Positions 22,632-32,237 of a DNA stretch of 64,000 nucleotides are shown piece after piece. Source of the DNA: Candidatus Pandoraea novymonadis (GTDB taxonomy: Bacteria > Pseudomonadota > Gammaproteobacteria > Burkholderiales > Burkholderiaceae); contig NZ_MUHY01000002.1 in NCBI RefSeq assembly GCF_003004665.1, positions 1 through 64,000 of the forward strand. Reading direction: 5' to 3'. The position numbers were made by a program, and so were the translations under genes. The notes below the pieces were generated by a model, which saw only the letters and a program-made list of their open reading frames with translations, searched no databases and was not told the origin of the DNA. Within the stretch, counting starts at the first letter, position 1. Each line of letters starts with the position of its first letter.

Positions 22632-23921
22632 TTATCTACGTTGTCCGAACATCATTTGCCGTACGAAAGCCGCTTTTATTGGTGGAGCAAGCTCCATTCC
22701 AAGGAGTGCAAGACCACGCAGTACCGCAACAGGAGCAATATCAATGCCGAAAATGCGGGGCAGCCAATCAGTAATACGAATCGTTATGCTTCGATCGAGA
22801 CGGCGTCGGCGTGAAAAATTTTGCAATGCGCATGCACCAAGAGCATCATATTTAATGGCAATTGCTTCAGTCAGGTCAAAAGCATCGCGTAGTCCAAGAT
22901 TAAGCCCTTGGCCAGCAACAGGATGTAATGTTTGTGCGGCATTACCGATGACAGCCACACAACCATCGACAACATACTCCAAGGCATTTAATCCTAACGA
23001 AAAACAAGCACGCCCAGTCACCGTCCTGAAATCGCCCATCCGATCACCGAAAGCAGCATGAAGTTCCGCGAGGAACGAAGCATCTTCCGTATGCAAGCAG
23101 CGAGTCGCATCTTCTGGTGAGCGACACCAGACTAGAGAGTACCCATCCTCAAGTGGCAATAATGCAAGTGGTCCTTCAGCACTAAAACGTTCCCAAGCCC
23201 AACCAATGCGTGGCCGAGTACACGTGACAAACCCAACCAAAGCGGTTTGCTGATAATCATATCTGTATGTTTTGATCGTTTGATGTTCAAATAAACCACC
23301 TTCTGCCTTAATCGCTAAGGATGCACGCAATATTTTGGTATGCTCTTGCTGCTGGTCTCCGATCGTTAAGAAGACTTCCTGGCTCTCTTGTCGAAGGGCA
23401 ATCAGACGGTATGGTCGAAAATACGTCAGGCCTTGGGTAGGTGTAGGAGGAAATGTTGAAATTAATCTCTGCGGAGTAATAATATCTGCATTTGTATCTG
23501 CTTTGAACATCGGCAAACGCGAGAGAGAGTTGTCGAGTGCGTCCATTAAGCTAGCATAACGCACAACATAACCGAGTGCAGGAACAGAGTAATCGCAGCT
23601 ATCGATTTCGATACTACCAAAATAATTGGCTTGCGAAACATGTATGTGCTGAATGGCAGTATGTGATGTGCTGTACGATTCAGAATCAAACCAAACCCCG
23701 GCACGGTCAAGAATTTGACGACTTCCATGAGAGAGAGCCAAAACTCGTGGGTCACAATGGCAAGTTTCCAAACTGCGGGAATCAATTAGTGCGACGCGCA
23801 AGTGTGGAGCTCTCTTGGCCAGCAAAAGTGTTAATGTGATACCGACAGGACCTGCGCCAATAATTGCGACATCGTAGTGTGGAGGCATCAATGCATCAGT
23901 AGTATTGAGAATAGATGGCAC
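22632..23921 (-). CDS. ubiH: UbiH/UbiF/VisC-family FAD monooxygenase (ubiquinone biosynthesis)
   Basis: This is a flavin hydroxylase of the Coq6/UbiH group that adds ring hydroxyls during ubiquinone synthesis. It is 429 aa. The dinucleotide-binding motif is VAIIGAGPVGITLTLLLA (near residues 18-35). The second FAD motif near the C-terminus reads VAVIGNAAQTLHPVAGQGLN with the following GLRDA. A second in-frame ATG 11 codons in is an alternative start. In Burkholderia a ubiH-type gene precedes dusB, as here. The exact ring position it acts on cannot be told from sequence. Confidence 0.88.
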   Translation of the reverse strand: MPSILNTTDALMPPHYDVAIIGAGPVGITLTLLLAKRAPHLRVALIDSRSLETCHCDPRVLALSHGSRQILDRAGVWFDSESYSTSHTAIQHIHVSQANYFGSIEIDSCDYSVPALGYVVRYASLMDALDNSLSRLPMFKADTNADIITPQRLISTFPPTPTQGLTYFRPYRLIALRQESQEVFLTIGDQQQEHTKILRASLAIKAEGGLFEHQTIKTYRYDYQQTALVGFVTCTRPRIGWAWERFSAEGPLALLPLEDGYSLVWCRSPEDATRCLHTEDASFLAELHAAFGDRMGDFRTVTGRACFSLGLNALEYVVDGCVAVIGNAAQTLHPVAGQGLNLGLRDAFDLTEAIAIKYDALGACALQNFSRRRRLDRSITIRITDWLPRIFGIDIAPVAVLRGLALLGMELAPPIKAAFVRQMMFGQRR

Positions 23922-24562
23922 AGACAGGATAACGATGAATTGTGTGATTTAAAACCGTACTAGTGTCTAAAATGATAATAAATGCCAGCAGTTATGGGCC
24001 TTGTATATAGATAGCATACATACCGCATAATGTTGCATACAAATGTTGGTATTCAACCAACACTCACCGATGTTCTGTAAAGAGCGCACAGACAATGTAT
24101 GTACTGGCTAACTCAACCACAAGCACAATACACCACACCAAGAGGAGCCCCAAGAAAAACTCTTACCAAAATTTTAAAATATCCATCACCAAGTCATGGA
24201 TAGACCAACCCAAAATGACTTAGAGAAGAATTTACATGCTTCGATCTCAAAGAGAGTCAGAGTATATTTCAAACTTGAGTAATCCTTGTATTAGAATCTT
24301 TTGCGAAACACGCGAAGGTCATATTATTCAGAAATCTCAAAAACCATCCGCTCCTCAGCGCTTCTGAATCAAGACAATACAGCGGAACTTAAAGAGCATA
24401 CTTATATTTTAGTATGCACCATTTTAGCAAGTTTACATCTTCCCTAAGACACATTTTATTCATCGAGGATTATACTTAAGGCATTTCCCGTTTTGAGTAA
24501 CGCCAGTAACCCCAGTGCTTCCGGGGGATCGCGCCGGACCAATAAAAACCAAACAGATGTAC
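23922..24562. other. Degraded non-coding gap upstream of ubiH
   Basis: No intact gene is seen in these 641 bp. In Burkholderia, pepP and murU would lie here on the minus strand; I translated the minus strand and could not recognise either. A short GC-rich patch at 24481-24540 stands out from the AT-rich surroundings. Confidence 0.5.
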
Positions 24563-24896
24563 TAAAAACATGAAAAAATGTCAATCTCTGGCTCCACTCG
24601 TACTGGCAGTAGAACTCTGTAAAGCTTGAATCAAAGGAAAATCAACCTTACAAGAAGACTTCCAGTAGTAAGCAAGAAAATCGAGTTTATGATGCTCATC
24701 TCAACCAATAAAAGTCACGTACAAGAAAAATAGTATTATAGGTCGACAAAAAAATCATGGCCCCTTGGAAATCCAAAACACAAGGTTCCGAAGTTACCTC
24801 AGCTGGCACTACTAAATTCGTTGGTATGTAATCCCGACAAACGAAAAACCTTGGTTTCTACCCATTCATTTTCATTCATATGGGGAGGCTGGCAAA
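24563..24896 (-). pseudogene. amgK: Remnant of amgK (sugar kinase of cell-wall recycling)
   Basis: The minus strand preserves long, clearly ordered pieces of the aminoglycoside-phosphotransferase-like kinase encoded next to lptD in Burkholderia. They include FVCRDYIPTNLVV (family FVHRDYMPRNLMV; the catalytic His is now Cys), EPCVLDFQGAMIF (family NPGVLDFQDAVYG), TYNTIFLVRD (TYDVASLLRD), LDFLAYYWK and FTEFYCQYEWSQRLTFFHVF (FGEFYRQIEWMGLQRHLKVL). At least three frameshifts and internal stops separate the pieces. AmgK phosphorylates N-acetylmuramate and glucosamine at C1 in peptidoglycan recycling with MurU. The open frame on the plus strand here is its shadow. Comparison is from memory. Confidence 0.82.
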
Positions 24897-25108
24897 CCGT
24901 TCATGAAATGGTTGTATACGAGGACCTGGCAAAAAATCACCGCTTCTGGCAGATATGGATTGTAAAAACAATGTCCATGGATTTTTTTATTCATGCTTTA
25001 TACACGTCAAAATCTTACAATATAATTAACCCCATATGCTTTTCAAATCTCCTACTTCTCGATTTTCATCGACCACCTCGTTCATACAAGTGCAGCTGAA
25101 ATACTCGC

Positions 25109-27448
25109 ATGCCTTCGATTGTCATGTCGTTTGCACACATGCCATTTAAACAAATGGCGCTGCCAAATTTTTCATTTATTCAAGCCTTGATACTATCCTT
25201 TGCAAGCATCTGGAGTCCCTTAGTACATGCACAGAAAGCCTGGGCCATGCTGCCAGATAGATTAATACTGCGTACAGTCGATGCCTTTGCAGATTTCACC
25301 CTGCCGCCTGGCCAAGATATGCCCCTTTTTCTACGGGGTAGACGTATGGAGGGCAGCACTAGACGTGGTTTTACTGTGGATGGAGAGGCCGAAGCTCGTC
25401 GTTTTCGCTCGATAGCCAAGGCTGATAGGATAACCTATGATCTGGACTCAGACGAATTGGCCCTATGGGGAAATGTGCGTCTAATCGAAAACGGTAATAC
25501 CTTTACCGGATCAGAGTTGCATATGTACGCTGGGGCAAGCGAAGGCTATATACTCACGCCAACCTATGAGTTAGCCAATCGAGGAAATGGTTGGTCACAA
25601 CGCGCCGAGATAATTGGGGGCGATACTATAAGAATCACAAAAGGCACATATACGGGCTGTGCTTGTCAAGAAGATCCTGCTTGGTATATCCGTGCATCAG
25701 TTTTTGAATTCGATATGGAAACAAGCACCGGGAAAGCATACAACAGCGTGTTGTTCTTCCAAGGAAAACCAATTTTCGCAAGCCCCTATCTCTCTTTTCC
25801 AACCTCGGATACACGTAAATCAGGCTTTCTAGCGACGACTTTTTCGCACTCCAGCACGACTGGTTTCGAATTGATGACACCATATTATTTCAACATTTCG
25901 CCAAATCGTGATCTAACTATAACGCCGCGCATGACGTCCAAGCGAGGCATTATCTGGAATGCAAATCTACGCTATCTTGAACCCAACTATTCCGGCATGT
26001 TTCATATGGAGTATTTGCCAAATGACCATGGGATGAACGGCAAACCCAATCGATATTCCTATACGTGGTCACATCAACAGTCAATGGCCTTCGACATCGG
26101 CACGTATATCAATTTCACTAAGATTTCGGATAATACTTACCCTGAGGACTTTGGAGTATCAGGTAAAACCTTCCAGACGACCGGTATGACTCGTCTTTAC
26201 AATCGTGAAGCCGGCCTGAATTGGTCTAAGGGAAATTGGTCGTTATTAGCACGTGTATTGAAATATCAAGTATTAGCACCTAGCACAGCGCCATACGAAC
26301 GTGTACCACAGTTGTTGGCTACCTATTCAAAATTAGATTGGCATGGTTTCGACTTCACAATGCCAGTTGACTATACACGTTTCCGGATTGGGTTACTTAG
26401 TACTCCTCAACCTAATGGTGAACGCTTGTACATAAAGCCGACGTTAAGCTATCCTATACTAAGACCCGGATACTTCGTGATTCCGAGAGTTATATTCAAT
26501 GCTTCTTCTTACAGGCTCCAAAATTCTACGTGGGGAATAGAGAACACCATCAATCGGACGTTACCAACATTCAGCCTTGATACCGGTCTTTTATTCGAAC
26601 GGTCAGTTCATTTGTTTGGATTGAATATGATTCAAACGCTTGAACCACGGATATTTTACGTCTATTCGCCCTATCGTAATCAGAATGCACTTCCATTGTT
26701 CGATACAGCAGAAGCAAGCTGTAACTTATCAGAAATCTTTAGTGAGAATTCATTCGTCGGCAACGACCGTATTATTGATGCCAATCGAATAACTATGGGC
26801 ATATCGTCGCATTTTATGGATGCTAACAGTGGTATCCAGCGTGCTCACTTCTGGTTAGCACAACGCTATAACCTCCAAGAATCTCGGGTCACGCTGATGA
26901 AAAGCTTGAGGCCGAATAATGCTGGGGTATCGGATCTATTCGCAGGAGCATCAGTCTTTATCGCACCTCCTCTTAGCTTAACGACCGCATTGCGTTATAG
27001 TGCGAACGACTCGAAAATTGACCGAGGAGATGTCGCTATCGCATGGCATCCTGGAGAACGTAAAATTTTAAACGCTCACTATCGTTATTTACGTACTTCA
27101 CCAATTATTGGAGAATCAGCTATCAACCAGGTAGAACTTTCGGGACAGTGGCCAATCACACATCGATTTGGTGTCGTAGCTAGGTTGAACTACAGCCTCG
27201 CTGACAAAACCGTCATCGATAGCTTAGGCGGTTTAGAGTATGATAGCAACTGTTGGGCGTTTCGTTTTGGCATGCAGCGATATGCAACAAATACAATGAC
27301 CCGAACGACTAGATTTCTTGCTCAGATGGAACTCAAAGGCCTAACCAAATCTGGGACTTCCACGACAGAAGCCTTTAAAGTCGCAGTGCCAAATTATATG
27401 ACAGCACCGACGAAACAAATTCCTTCTCGATTCAATAACTATGAATGA
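25109..27448 (+). CDS. lptD: LPS-assembly outer-membrane protein LptD
   Basis: LptD is the beta-barrel protein that, with LptE, inserts LPS into the outer leaflet. It is 779 aa. An N-terminal export signal ends near VHAQKA (about residue 43). The periplasmic domain has DGEAEARRFRSIAKADRITY and LALWGNVRLIENGNTFTG, typical of the beta-jellyroll, and the C-terminal barrel follows. Cysteines that may form the domain-linking disulfides are present (GCACQEDPAWY). ATGs at 25124 and 25139 are alternative starts. It overlaps surA by 8 bp. Confidence 0.93.
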   Translation: MPSIVMSFAHMPFKQMALPNFSFIQALILSFASIWSPLVHAQKAWAMLPDRLILRTVDAFADFTLPPGQDMPLFLRGRRMEGSTRRGFTVDGEAEARRFRSIAKADRITYDLDSDELALWGNVRLIENGNTFTGSELHMYAGASEGYILTPTYELANRGNGWSQRAEIIGGDTIRITKGTYTGCACQEDPAWYIRASVFEFDMETSTGKAYNSVLFFQGKPIFASPYLSFPTSDTRKSGFLATTFSHSSTTGFELMTPYYFNISPNRDLTITPRMTSKRGIIWNANLRYLEPNYSGMFHMEYLPNDHGMNGKPNRYSYTWSHQQSMAFDIGTYINFTKISDNTYPEDFGVSGKTFQTTGMTRLYNREAGLNWSKGNWSLLARVLKYQVLAPSTAPYERVPQLLATYSKLDWHGFDFTMPVDYTRFRIGLLSTPQPNGERLYIKPTLSYPILRPGYFVIPRVIFNASSYRLQNSTWGIENTINRTLPTFSLDTGLLFERSVHLFGLNMIQTLEPRIFYVYSPYRNQNALPLFDTAEASCNLSEIFSENSFVGNDRIIDANRITMGISSHFMDANSGIQRAHFWLAQRYNLQESRVTLMKSLRPNNAGVSDLFAGASVFIAPPLSLTTALRYSANDSKIDRGDVAIAWHPGERKILNAHYRYLRTSPIIGESAINQVELSGQWPITHRFGVVARLNYSLADKTVIDSLGGLEYDSNCWAFRFGMQRYATNTMTRTTRFLAQMELKGLTKSGTSTTEAFKVAVPNYMTAPTKQIPSRFNNYE

Positions 27449-28808
27449 CTTCATTGTGATACGTCTATCGCTGCTAGCGATTCTCTGTTTGGGTGCCAAT
27501 TTAGCCTTAGCCCAACCAGCATCTACTAGCACAAAAATACTGTCTTTGGAAAAAAAAACAGTATTATCGGTCGAGCCGCTGGATTCAATTATTGCATTAG
27601 TCAATGATAACGTGATCACCAAGCAGGAGCTTGATCAACGTGTGTCCGAAATCTTGCGCGAGTTAAAACAACAGAAACGTACTACTCCAGCGAGTAATTT
27701 ATTGCAACACCAAATTTTGAAGGAGATGGTCATCACACTATTGCAATTAGAGGCGGCAAAAGAAAGAGGTATCGCAGTTTCAGATGAAGATGTAGAGCAT
27801 AGTGTGCAACGCGCAGCCACTAATAATCATATGTCAATTAATCAATACCGTAGCCACTTACAGTCACATGGAATACAGTGGCCTGTATTCCGTCAACGAA
27901 TGCGTGATCAGATAACCATAGACCGTTTGCGTAGCAACGAAATAGACAGTCAAGTACAGGTGAGTGAATTTGAGATAAATACCTTCTTAGCTGCGCAACG
28001 GGGCGCGCCAACCATACCAAGCGAGCCAGAATACCGGTTGGCACAAATTCTGGTGAAAGTGCCTAATATAGCGACAGATGAGGAGGTAAATATAGCAAAA
28101 AAAAAGGCAGAAAAAATTTTTTTAAAAGCAAAGTCCGGTGCTAATTTTAAAAAATTAGCACAAAAATATTCCGAAAGTTCAAACGCTGTGAATGGCGGTG
28201 ACATGGGCTACCGTATTCCGGAACGGATTCCTGATTTTTTTCTGACGGAGGTAAGTAAGTTACGTATAGGAGAAGTAGTACCAAAAATTTTACGTAGTAG
28301 TAATGGCTTCTACATTTTGAAACTACTAGCAACTCGTCAGCAACAACCGGTACAAAATACTATGACGGTACCACAAATTCATGCCCGTCATATCCTAATC
28401 CGGACTGGAAATGGTATCCACCATGAGCAACAAGCACGCCAGAAATTACTAAAAGTTAAGGCTCAATTACAAAAAGGTCAAGTTGAGTTTAGTAACGTTG
28501 GAAACCGACTTTATGCAGATGGTTTTGCTGCACAAAGTGATGATTTGGGTTGGCTTTCACCTGGAGAAGCTATGCCAGCGTTTGAGCAAGCGTTATCGAA
28601 ACTGAAAGATGGTCAGATTAGCGACCCAGTAATGAGCGAATATGGTTATCATCTAATTCAAGTAATCGGACATAGAGAAGGCCAAATCAGTGTCGATAAG
28701 GAGCGCAACCTTGCTACACATTTACTACGCGTCCGTAAGGCGGAACAACACTATCTTGACTGGTTACAGCAACTGTACAATACCGCCTACGTTGAGTATC
28801 GTATTTAA
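27441..28808 (+). CDS. surA: Periplasmic chaperone and peptidyl-prolyl isomerase SurA
   Basis: SurA escorts unfolded outer-membrane proteins to the BAM complex. It is 455 aa. A signal peptide ends near LALAQPA (residue about 27). The N-terminal chaperone domain contains SIIALVNDNVITKQELDQRV. Two parvulin domains follow: about 195-295 (RLAQILVKVP, GGDMGYRIPERIPDFF) and about 313-415 (IHARHILIRTG, SDDLGWLSPGEAMPAFEQAL). The start lies inside the end of lptD, so translation is coupled. LptD is a main SurA client, which explains the conserved linkage. Confidence 0.95.
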   Translation: MNDFIVIRLSLLAILCLGANLALAQPASTSTKILSLEKKTVLSVEPLDSIIALVNDNVITKQELDQRVSEILRELKQQKRTTPASNLLQHQILKEMVITLLQLEAAKERGIAVSDEDVEHSVQRAATNNHMSINQYRSHLQSHGIQWPVFRQRMRDQITIDRLRSNEIDSQVQVSEFEINTFLAAQRGAPTIPSEPEYRLAQILVKVPNIATDEEVNIAKKKAEKIFLKAKSGANFKKLAQKYSESSNAVNGGDMGYRIPERIPDFFLTEVSKLRIGEVVPKILRSSNGFYILKLLATRQQQPVQNTMTVPQIHARHILIRTGNGIHHEQQARQKLLKVKAQLQKGQVEFSNVGNRLYADGFAAQSDDLGWLSPGEAMPAFEQALSKLKDGQISDPVMSEYGYHLIQVIGHREGQISVDKERNLATHLLRVRKAEQHYLDWLQQLYNTAYVEYRI

Positions 28809-28835
28809 AACAGACAGCAATACGAAGAAAAACAG

Positions 28836-29891
28836 ATGAGTATCACACGGCCAATTATATTAGCGATCACAACAGGTGAACCTGCTGGTATCGGGCCAGA
28901 GCTAACCCTGCAGGCACTAACAACACTCCAAAATAAGATGCCTGACGTTGCTGGTAGCAATATATCGACAAAAGAGATTTTTTCTTCTGCTAAATTTTGC
29001 ATTTTGGGTGATCCTGGATTGTTGTCAGCGCGTGCTCGTATGCTAGGTTTAGAAGATTCCTGGCACCGTCTGTTATCTAGCACACGTGTGCAGGTAGTGT
29101 CACATGCTTTGGCAAGACCGGTGGTAGCAGGTCAGCTTGACCCTGCTAATGGGCGATATGTTTTATCGTTGCTCGATGATGCGATTGATGGAGCTATGGC
29201 CGGTAGTTATGACGCGATTGTGACTGCTCCTCTACAAAAAAGCACAATAAACGATAGCGGTGTATGCTTTATTGGTCATACTGAGTATCTTGCGGAGCGC
29301 ACTCAAACGTGTAAGGTCGTCATGATGTTGGCGGGAGGAGGTATCCGTGTTGCACTCGCAACAACACATTTGCCATTAGCAAAAGTTCCTGACGCTATCC
29401 ACTATCACAGCCTATTAGCAACACTAAAAATTATCGATTTAAGTCTACGTCGCGACTTCGGTATCACAGCTCCACATATTCTCGTCACCGGCTTAAATCC
29501 ACATGCAGGAGAATCGGGTTACTTGGGACGTGAGGAGATTGATATCATTACACCAGCAATTGACAATGCACGGGCTCTTGGGATTCGCGCAACTGGGCCA
29601 TACCCTGCAGACACATTGTTTCAACCACGTCATCTCGAAGGAGCCGATTGTGTGCTAGCAATGTATCATGACCAAGGCTTGCCTGTACTCAAATACAAAA
29701 GCTTTGGTGTAGGAGTCAATATCACATTAGGCCTGCCAATCATCCGAACATCTGTTGATCACGGCACCGCACTTGATCTTTCTGGCACGGGGCGTGCCGA
29801 TAGCGGCAGTTTGATCGAAGCGATGCGCATAGCAATATTGATGGCAAAAAATCGTACCGCAATTAGCATGCGACCCATTCCGATCCATTAA
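28836..29891 (+). CDS. pdxA: 4-hydroxythreonine-4-phosphate dehydrogenase PdxA
   Basis: PdxA oxidises 4-phosphohydroxy-L-threonine in the DXP-dependent route to pyridoxal phosphate. It is 351 aa. The three metal-binding histidines sit in the expected blocks: [27 protein letters not shown] and [32 protein letters not shown] is at the N-terminus. A GAAAAACAG stretch precedes the ATG, 27 bp after surA. Together with bioB, coaX and lipAB it marks a genome that keeps making cofactors. Confidence 0.95.
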   Translation: MSITRPIILAITTGEPAGIGPELTLQALTTLQNKMPDVAGSNISTKEIFSSAKFCILGDPGLLSARARMLGLEDSWHRLLSSTRVQVVSHALARPVVAGQLDPANGRYVLSLLDDAIDGAMAGSYDAIVTAPLQKSTINDSGVCFIGHTEYLAERTQTCKVVMMLAGGGIRVALATTHLPLAKVPDAIHYHSLLATLKIIDLSLRRDFGITAPHILVTGLNPHAGESGYLGREEIDIITPAIDNARALGIRATGPYPADTLFQPRHLEGADCVLAMYHDQGLPVLKYKSFGVGVNITLGLPIIRTSVDHGTALDLSGTGRADSGSLIEAMRIAILMAKNRTAISMRPIPIH

Positions 29892-29949
29892 AATTCTCCT
29901 TTTTTCAAAAATCCCTCCCACGATTACCATATTCATAAGGATTTTTTAA

Positions 29950-30795
29950 ATGAAAATTAGCACAGGTAAACGTATGGGGATCCATCAAGGACACATTGCA
30001 CATAAACGTTTTGGACAAAACTTCCTGGTCGACACCAATATCATCTCAGGCATTATTCATTTGATTGCCCCCCAAAAAAAAGATTTAGTAGTAGAGATTG
30101 GGCCGGGACTAGGTGCTTTGACGGCTCCGTTAACCGATTGGTTATCTCATCTACATGTAGTAGAGATAGATCGTGATCTAGTGGTTCGCTTGAAAAAACG
30201 CTTTCTTACCCGTGTGACAGTCCATGCAGGTGATGCTCTTGATTTCAATTTTCAAGATTTATTGCCAGAAGATAGAAATCAGGCAGAAACACTGCTACGC
30301 ATTGTCGGCAATTTACCATATAACATCTCAACTCCACTGCTATTCCATCTCATGCGATTTGCCTTGATTGTTCGGGATCAACACTTTATGTTGCAAAATG
30401 AAGTGGTTGAAAGAATAGCAGCAGTACCTGGATCATCTAATTACAGTCGTCTCTCCGTGATGCTGCAGTATCGTTACTGGATAAACAAAGTTATGGATGT
30501 CCCACCTGAAGCTTTTAAGCCGATACCAAAAGTAAATTCGGCCATTGTACGGATGATACCCCGTGCTGTGACAGAATTGCCGAAAGTAGATCTACCAACC
30601 TTCGAAAGGTTAGTCGCACAAGCTTTCTCTCAACGTCGAAAAATGTTACGTAACACTTTGATTACCTATAGAGATCAGTTCGACTTTGACGTTTTAGGTT
30701 TCGATTTAACGCGCCGGGCAGAAGATGTTTCTGTTGAAGAATACGTTATGCTCGCGCAGGCTGTAAGTGCTGTCAAGAGCACAACTAATTTATAA
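29950..30795 (+). CDS. rsmA: 16S rRNA dimethyladenosine transferase RsmA (KsgA)
   Basis: RsmA dimethylates two adjacent adenines in the 3' end hairpin of 16S rRNA during small-subunit assembly. It is 281 aa. The N-terminal [10 protein letters not shown], the SAM-binding [12 protein letters not shown] (near residues 45-56) and the catalytic GNLPYNIST (near 119) are intact. An AAGGA site precedes the ATG at 29950; an ATG eight codons later is possible. It closes the lptD-surA-pdxA-rsmA unit. No clear terminator is seen before the convergent plsC. Confidence 0.95.
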   Translation: MKISTGKRMGIHQGHIAHKRFGQNFLVDTNIISGIIHLIAPQKKDLVVEIGPGLGALTAPLTDWLSHLHVVEIDRDLVVRLKKRFLTRVTVHAGDALDFNFQDLLPEDRNQAETLLRIVGNLPYNISTPLLFHLMRFALIVRDQHFMLQNEVVERIAAVPGSSNYSRLSVMLQYRYWINKVMDVPPEAFKPIPKVNSAIVRMIPRAVTELPKVDLPTFERLVAQAFSQRRKMLRNTLITYRDQFDFDVLGFDLTRRAEDVSVEEYVMLAQAVSAVKSTTNL

Positions 30796-30945
30796 CAAAA
30801 GCTGATGCCCCAACACAGTATGATTAAAAAATAGGTTATAAATCAGACATTTGCTAACCAGAAAATCTCTGGACAGTTTAGTCAAACCACGGACTGTCAA
30901 AGCAGCAGGGAATAATCTCCAAGAAACTTGGCTAATATTGTGATG

Positions 30946-31716
30946 CTACTCCTGACGACACAGGTGAGCCTTCGGATCCAGCCGATACATCTCTTTCTCG
31001 ATCCAAGCTTGAGCCTCACTATTAACCGCTTCAGCAGTGCAACCTGCGGTATGTATCACCGGACCAATCGATATGGTAATCTCACCAGGATACTTGAGAA
31101 ATGAGTGACGCGGCCAAAATCGGCCAGCATTATGAGCGATTGGCACAACAACTGCTTTAGCAGTAACCGCTAAACGTGCGCCGCCAGACTTGAATTTTTT
31201 ACGTGTTCCGATGGGCGTGCGCGTGCCTTCTGGAAAAAGAATAATCCACGAACCTTCCGACAAGCGTTGTTTCCCTTGATTGACTATAGACTGAAACGCA
31301 TCGGAACCTTTCTTACGATTGATGTGGATCATACTCAACAAACCAAGCGCCCAGCCAAAAAACGGCACGAATAGTAATTCTCGCTTAAACACAAAACACA
31401 ATGGACGTGGCATCAGCCCAGGAAGCGCAAACGTTTCCCATACGGATTGATGTTTTGACAGCAGCACAGCAGGGCCATCTGGTAAATTTTCGCAACCGAT
31501 AACACGATAGCGAATACCACATACCCAGCGACAAATCCAAAGCATAGTTCGACACCAACCAACAGCAACCCAATAACGTTTAGCATGAGATAAAAACGGA
31601 AAAAGGATAAAGCACCCTACAGAGTATGGAATCGTCAAAAGAAATTGGGAAATGAGAAATAATGCAGAGCGAAGTGGCAGCATGCTAGTGTCAAAAAAAT
31701 TGCCGTGTCGAGTCAT
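30946..31716 (-). CDS. plsC: 1-acyl-sn-glycerol-3-phosphate acyltransferase
   Basis: This membrane enzyme adds the second acyl chain in phospholipid synthesis, making phosphatidic acid. It is 256 aa. An N-terminal hydrophobic segment (about residues 15-45) is followed by the four PlsC motifs: KHQSVWE (an HX4E form of the catalytic HX4D), FVFKRELLFVPFFGW, LFPEGTRTP and VVPIAHNAGRF. As far as I recall the HX4E form is shared by Burkholderia homologues, so it is not a sign of decay. It sits directly downstream of the gmhB pseudogene. Confidence 0.9.
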   Translation of the reverse strand: MTRHGNFFDTSMLPLRSALFLISQFLLTIPYSVGCFILFPFLSHAKRYWVAVGWCRTMLWICRWVCGIRYRVIGCENLPDGPAVLLSKHQSVWETFALPGLMPRPLCFVFKRELLFVPFFGWALGLLSMIHINRKKGSDAFQSIVNQGKQRLSEGSWIILFPEGTRTPIGTRKKFKSGGARLAVTAKAVVVPIAHNAGRFWPRHSFLKYPGEITISIGPVIHTAGCTAEAVNSEAQAWIEKEMYRLDPKAHLCRQE

Positions 31717-31718
31717 CT

Positions 31719-32151
31719 CAATGAATGAGTATTAAAAGAAAGTCAAACACAAAAAGCCAGATTTTTATGGGCCTGCGTACCTTTAGGAAGATTACCTTCA
31801 GACTAAGTTTTCTTACCATTTCCAGTAAGAAAAAAATGCTGAGCGCCACCAACAACATCCTAGCTTGGAGATCTCGAAGTAAATCACCACCAACAACTGG
31901 TATACTCTTCAAATCCAGCTTATAACGGCATGCAGTGAGGGTATCTTCGTGTGATAGCACTAAGTGCACTCACGTCAAATAAATCTCGGCCAACTCCGCT
32001 TTGATGACTCGATACAAAAAATCGGCAGCCGGCTTAATTTAACTGACTGATTTCTTCCAAACTGCCAGGAATGGCAACCAACTTTTCGGATGTCTTGATA
32101 AACTGATCAGAGTCGATTTTTAATAAGACTATCTCGATTCAAAATTAGCAT
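31719..32151 (-). pseudogene. gmhB: gmhB pseudogene (heptose-bisphosphate phosphatase)
   Basis: This lies between glyS and plsC on the minus strand, the Burkholderia position of gmhB. Pieces in order from the old start: MLILNRDSLIK (family LVILDRDGVIN; the nucleophile Asp is now Asn), KIDSDQFIKT with IPGSLEEISQLN (family VDSDQFIKT, IPGSLEAIARLN), AGCRFFVSSHQSGVGRDLFD (family AGYRVVVASNQSGIGRGLFD), SIPVVGGDLLRDLQA (VPVVGDSLRDLQA), GGAQHFFLTGNGKKT and GTQAHKNLAFCV. These are split by stops and frameshifts, one at a poly-A run, and the cysteine-rich zinc segment is deleted. GmhB dephosphorylates heptose bisphosphate on the way to ADP-heptose for the LPS core. Comparison is from memory. Confidence 0.93.
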
Positions 32152-32197
32152 AACTTGCGGGAGATGGTTCCGTTGTAAAGTCTATCTTTGTGTGAGT

Positions 32198-32237
32198 CAT
32201 CTGATGTGCTGTAAGGCACAGCATAGCACATCAGATG
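32198..32237. repeat. Perfect 13-bp inverted repeat at the glyS 3' end
   Basis: CATCTGATGTGCT at 32198-32210 pairs perfectly with 32225-32237, with a 14-nt loop. It overlaps the glyS stop codon. No T-run follows on either strand, so it is not a standard terminator; it may stabilise the mRNA end. Confidence 0.7.

Noticed and set aside
24821-25099. 92-codon plus-strand frame upstream of lptD
   Set aside because: It is antisense to the amgK remnant, resembles no known protein and has no clear ribosome site.
30946-31716. HX4E instead of HX4D in PlsC as a damaged active site
   Set aside because: I recall the same HX4E form in Burkholderia homologues and all other motifs are intact, so it is probably normal for the subfamily.
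31725-31925. 66-codon plus-strand frame upstream of plsC
   Set aside because: It is the antisense of the gmhB pseudogene.
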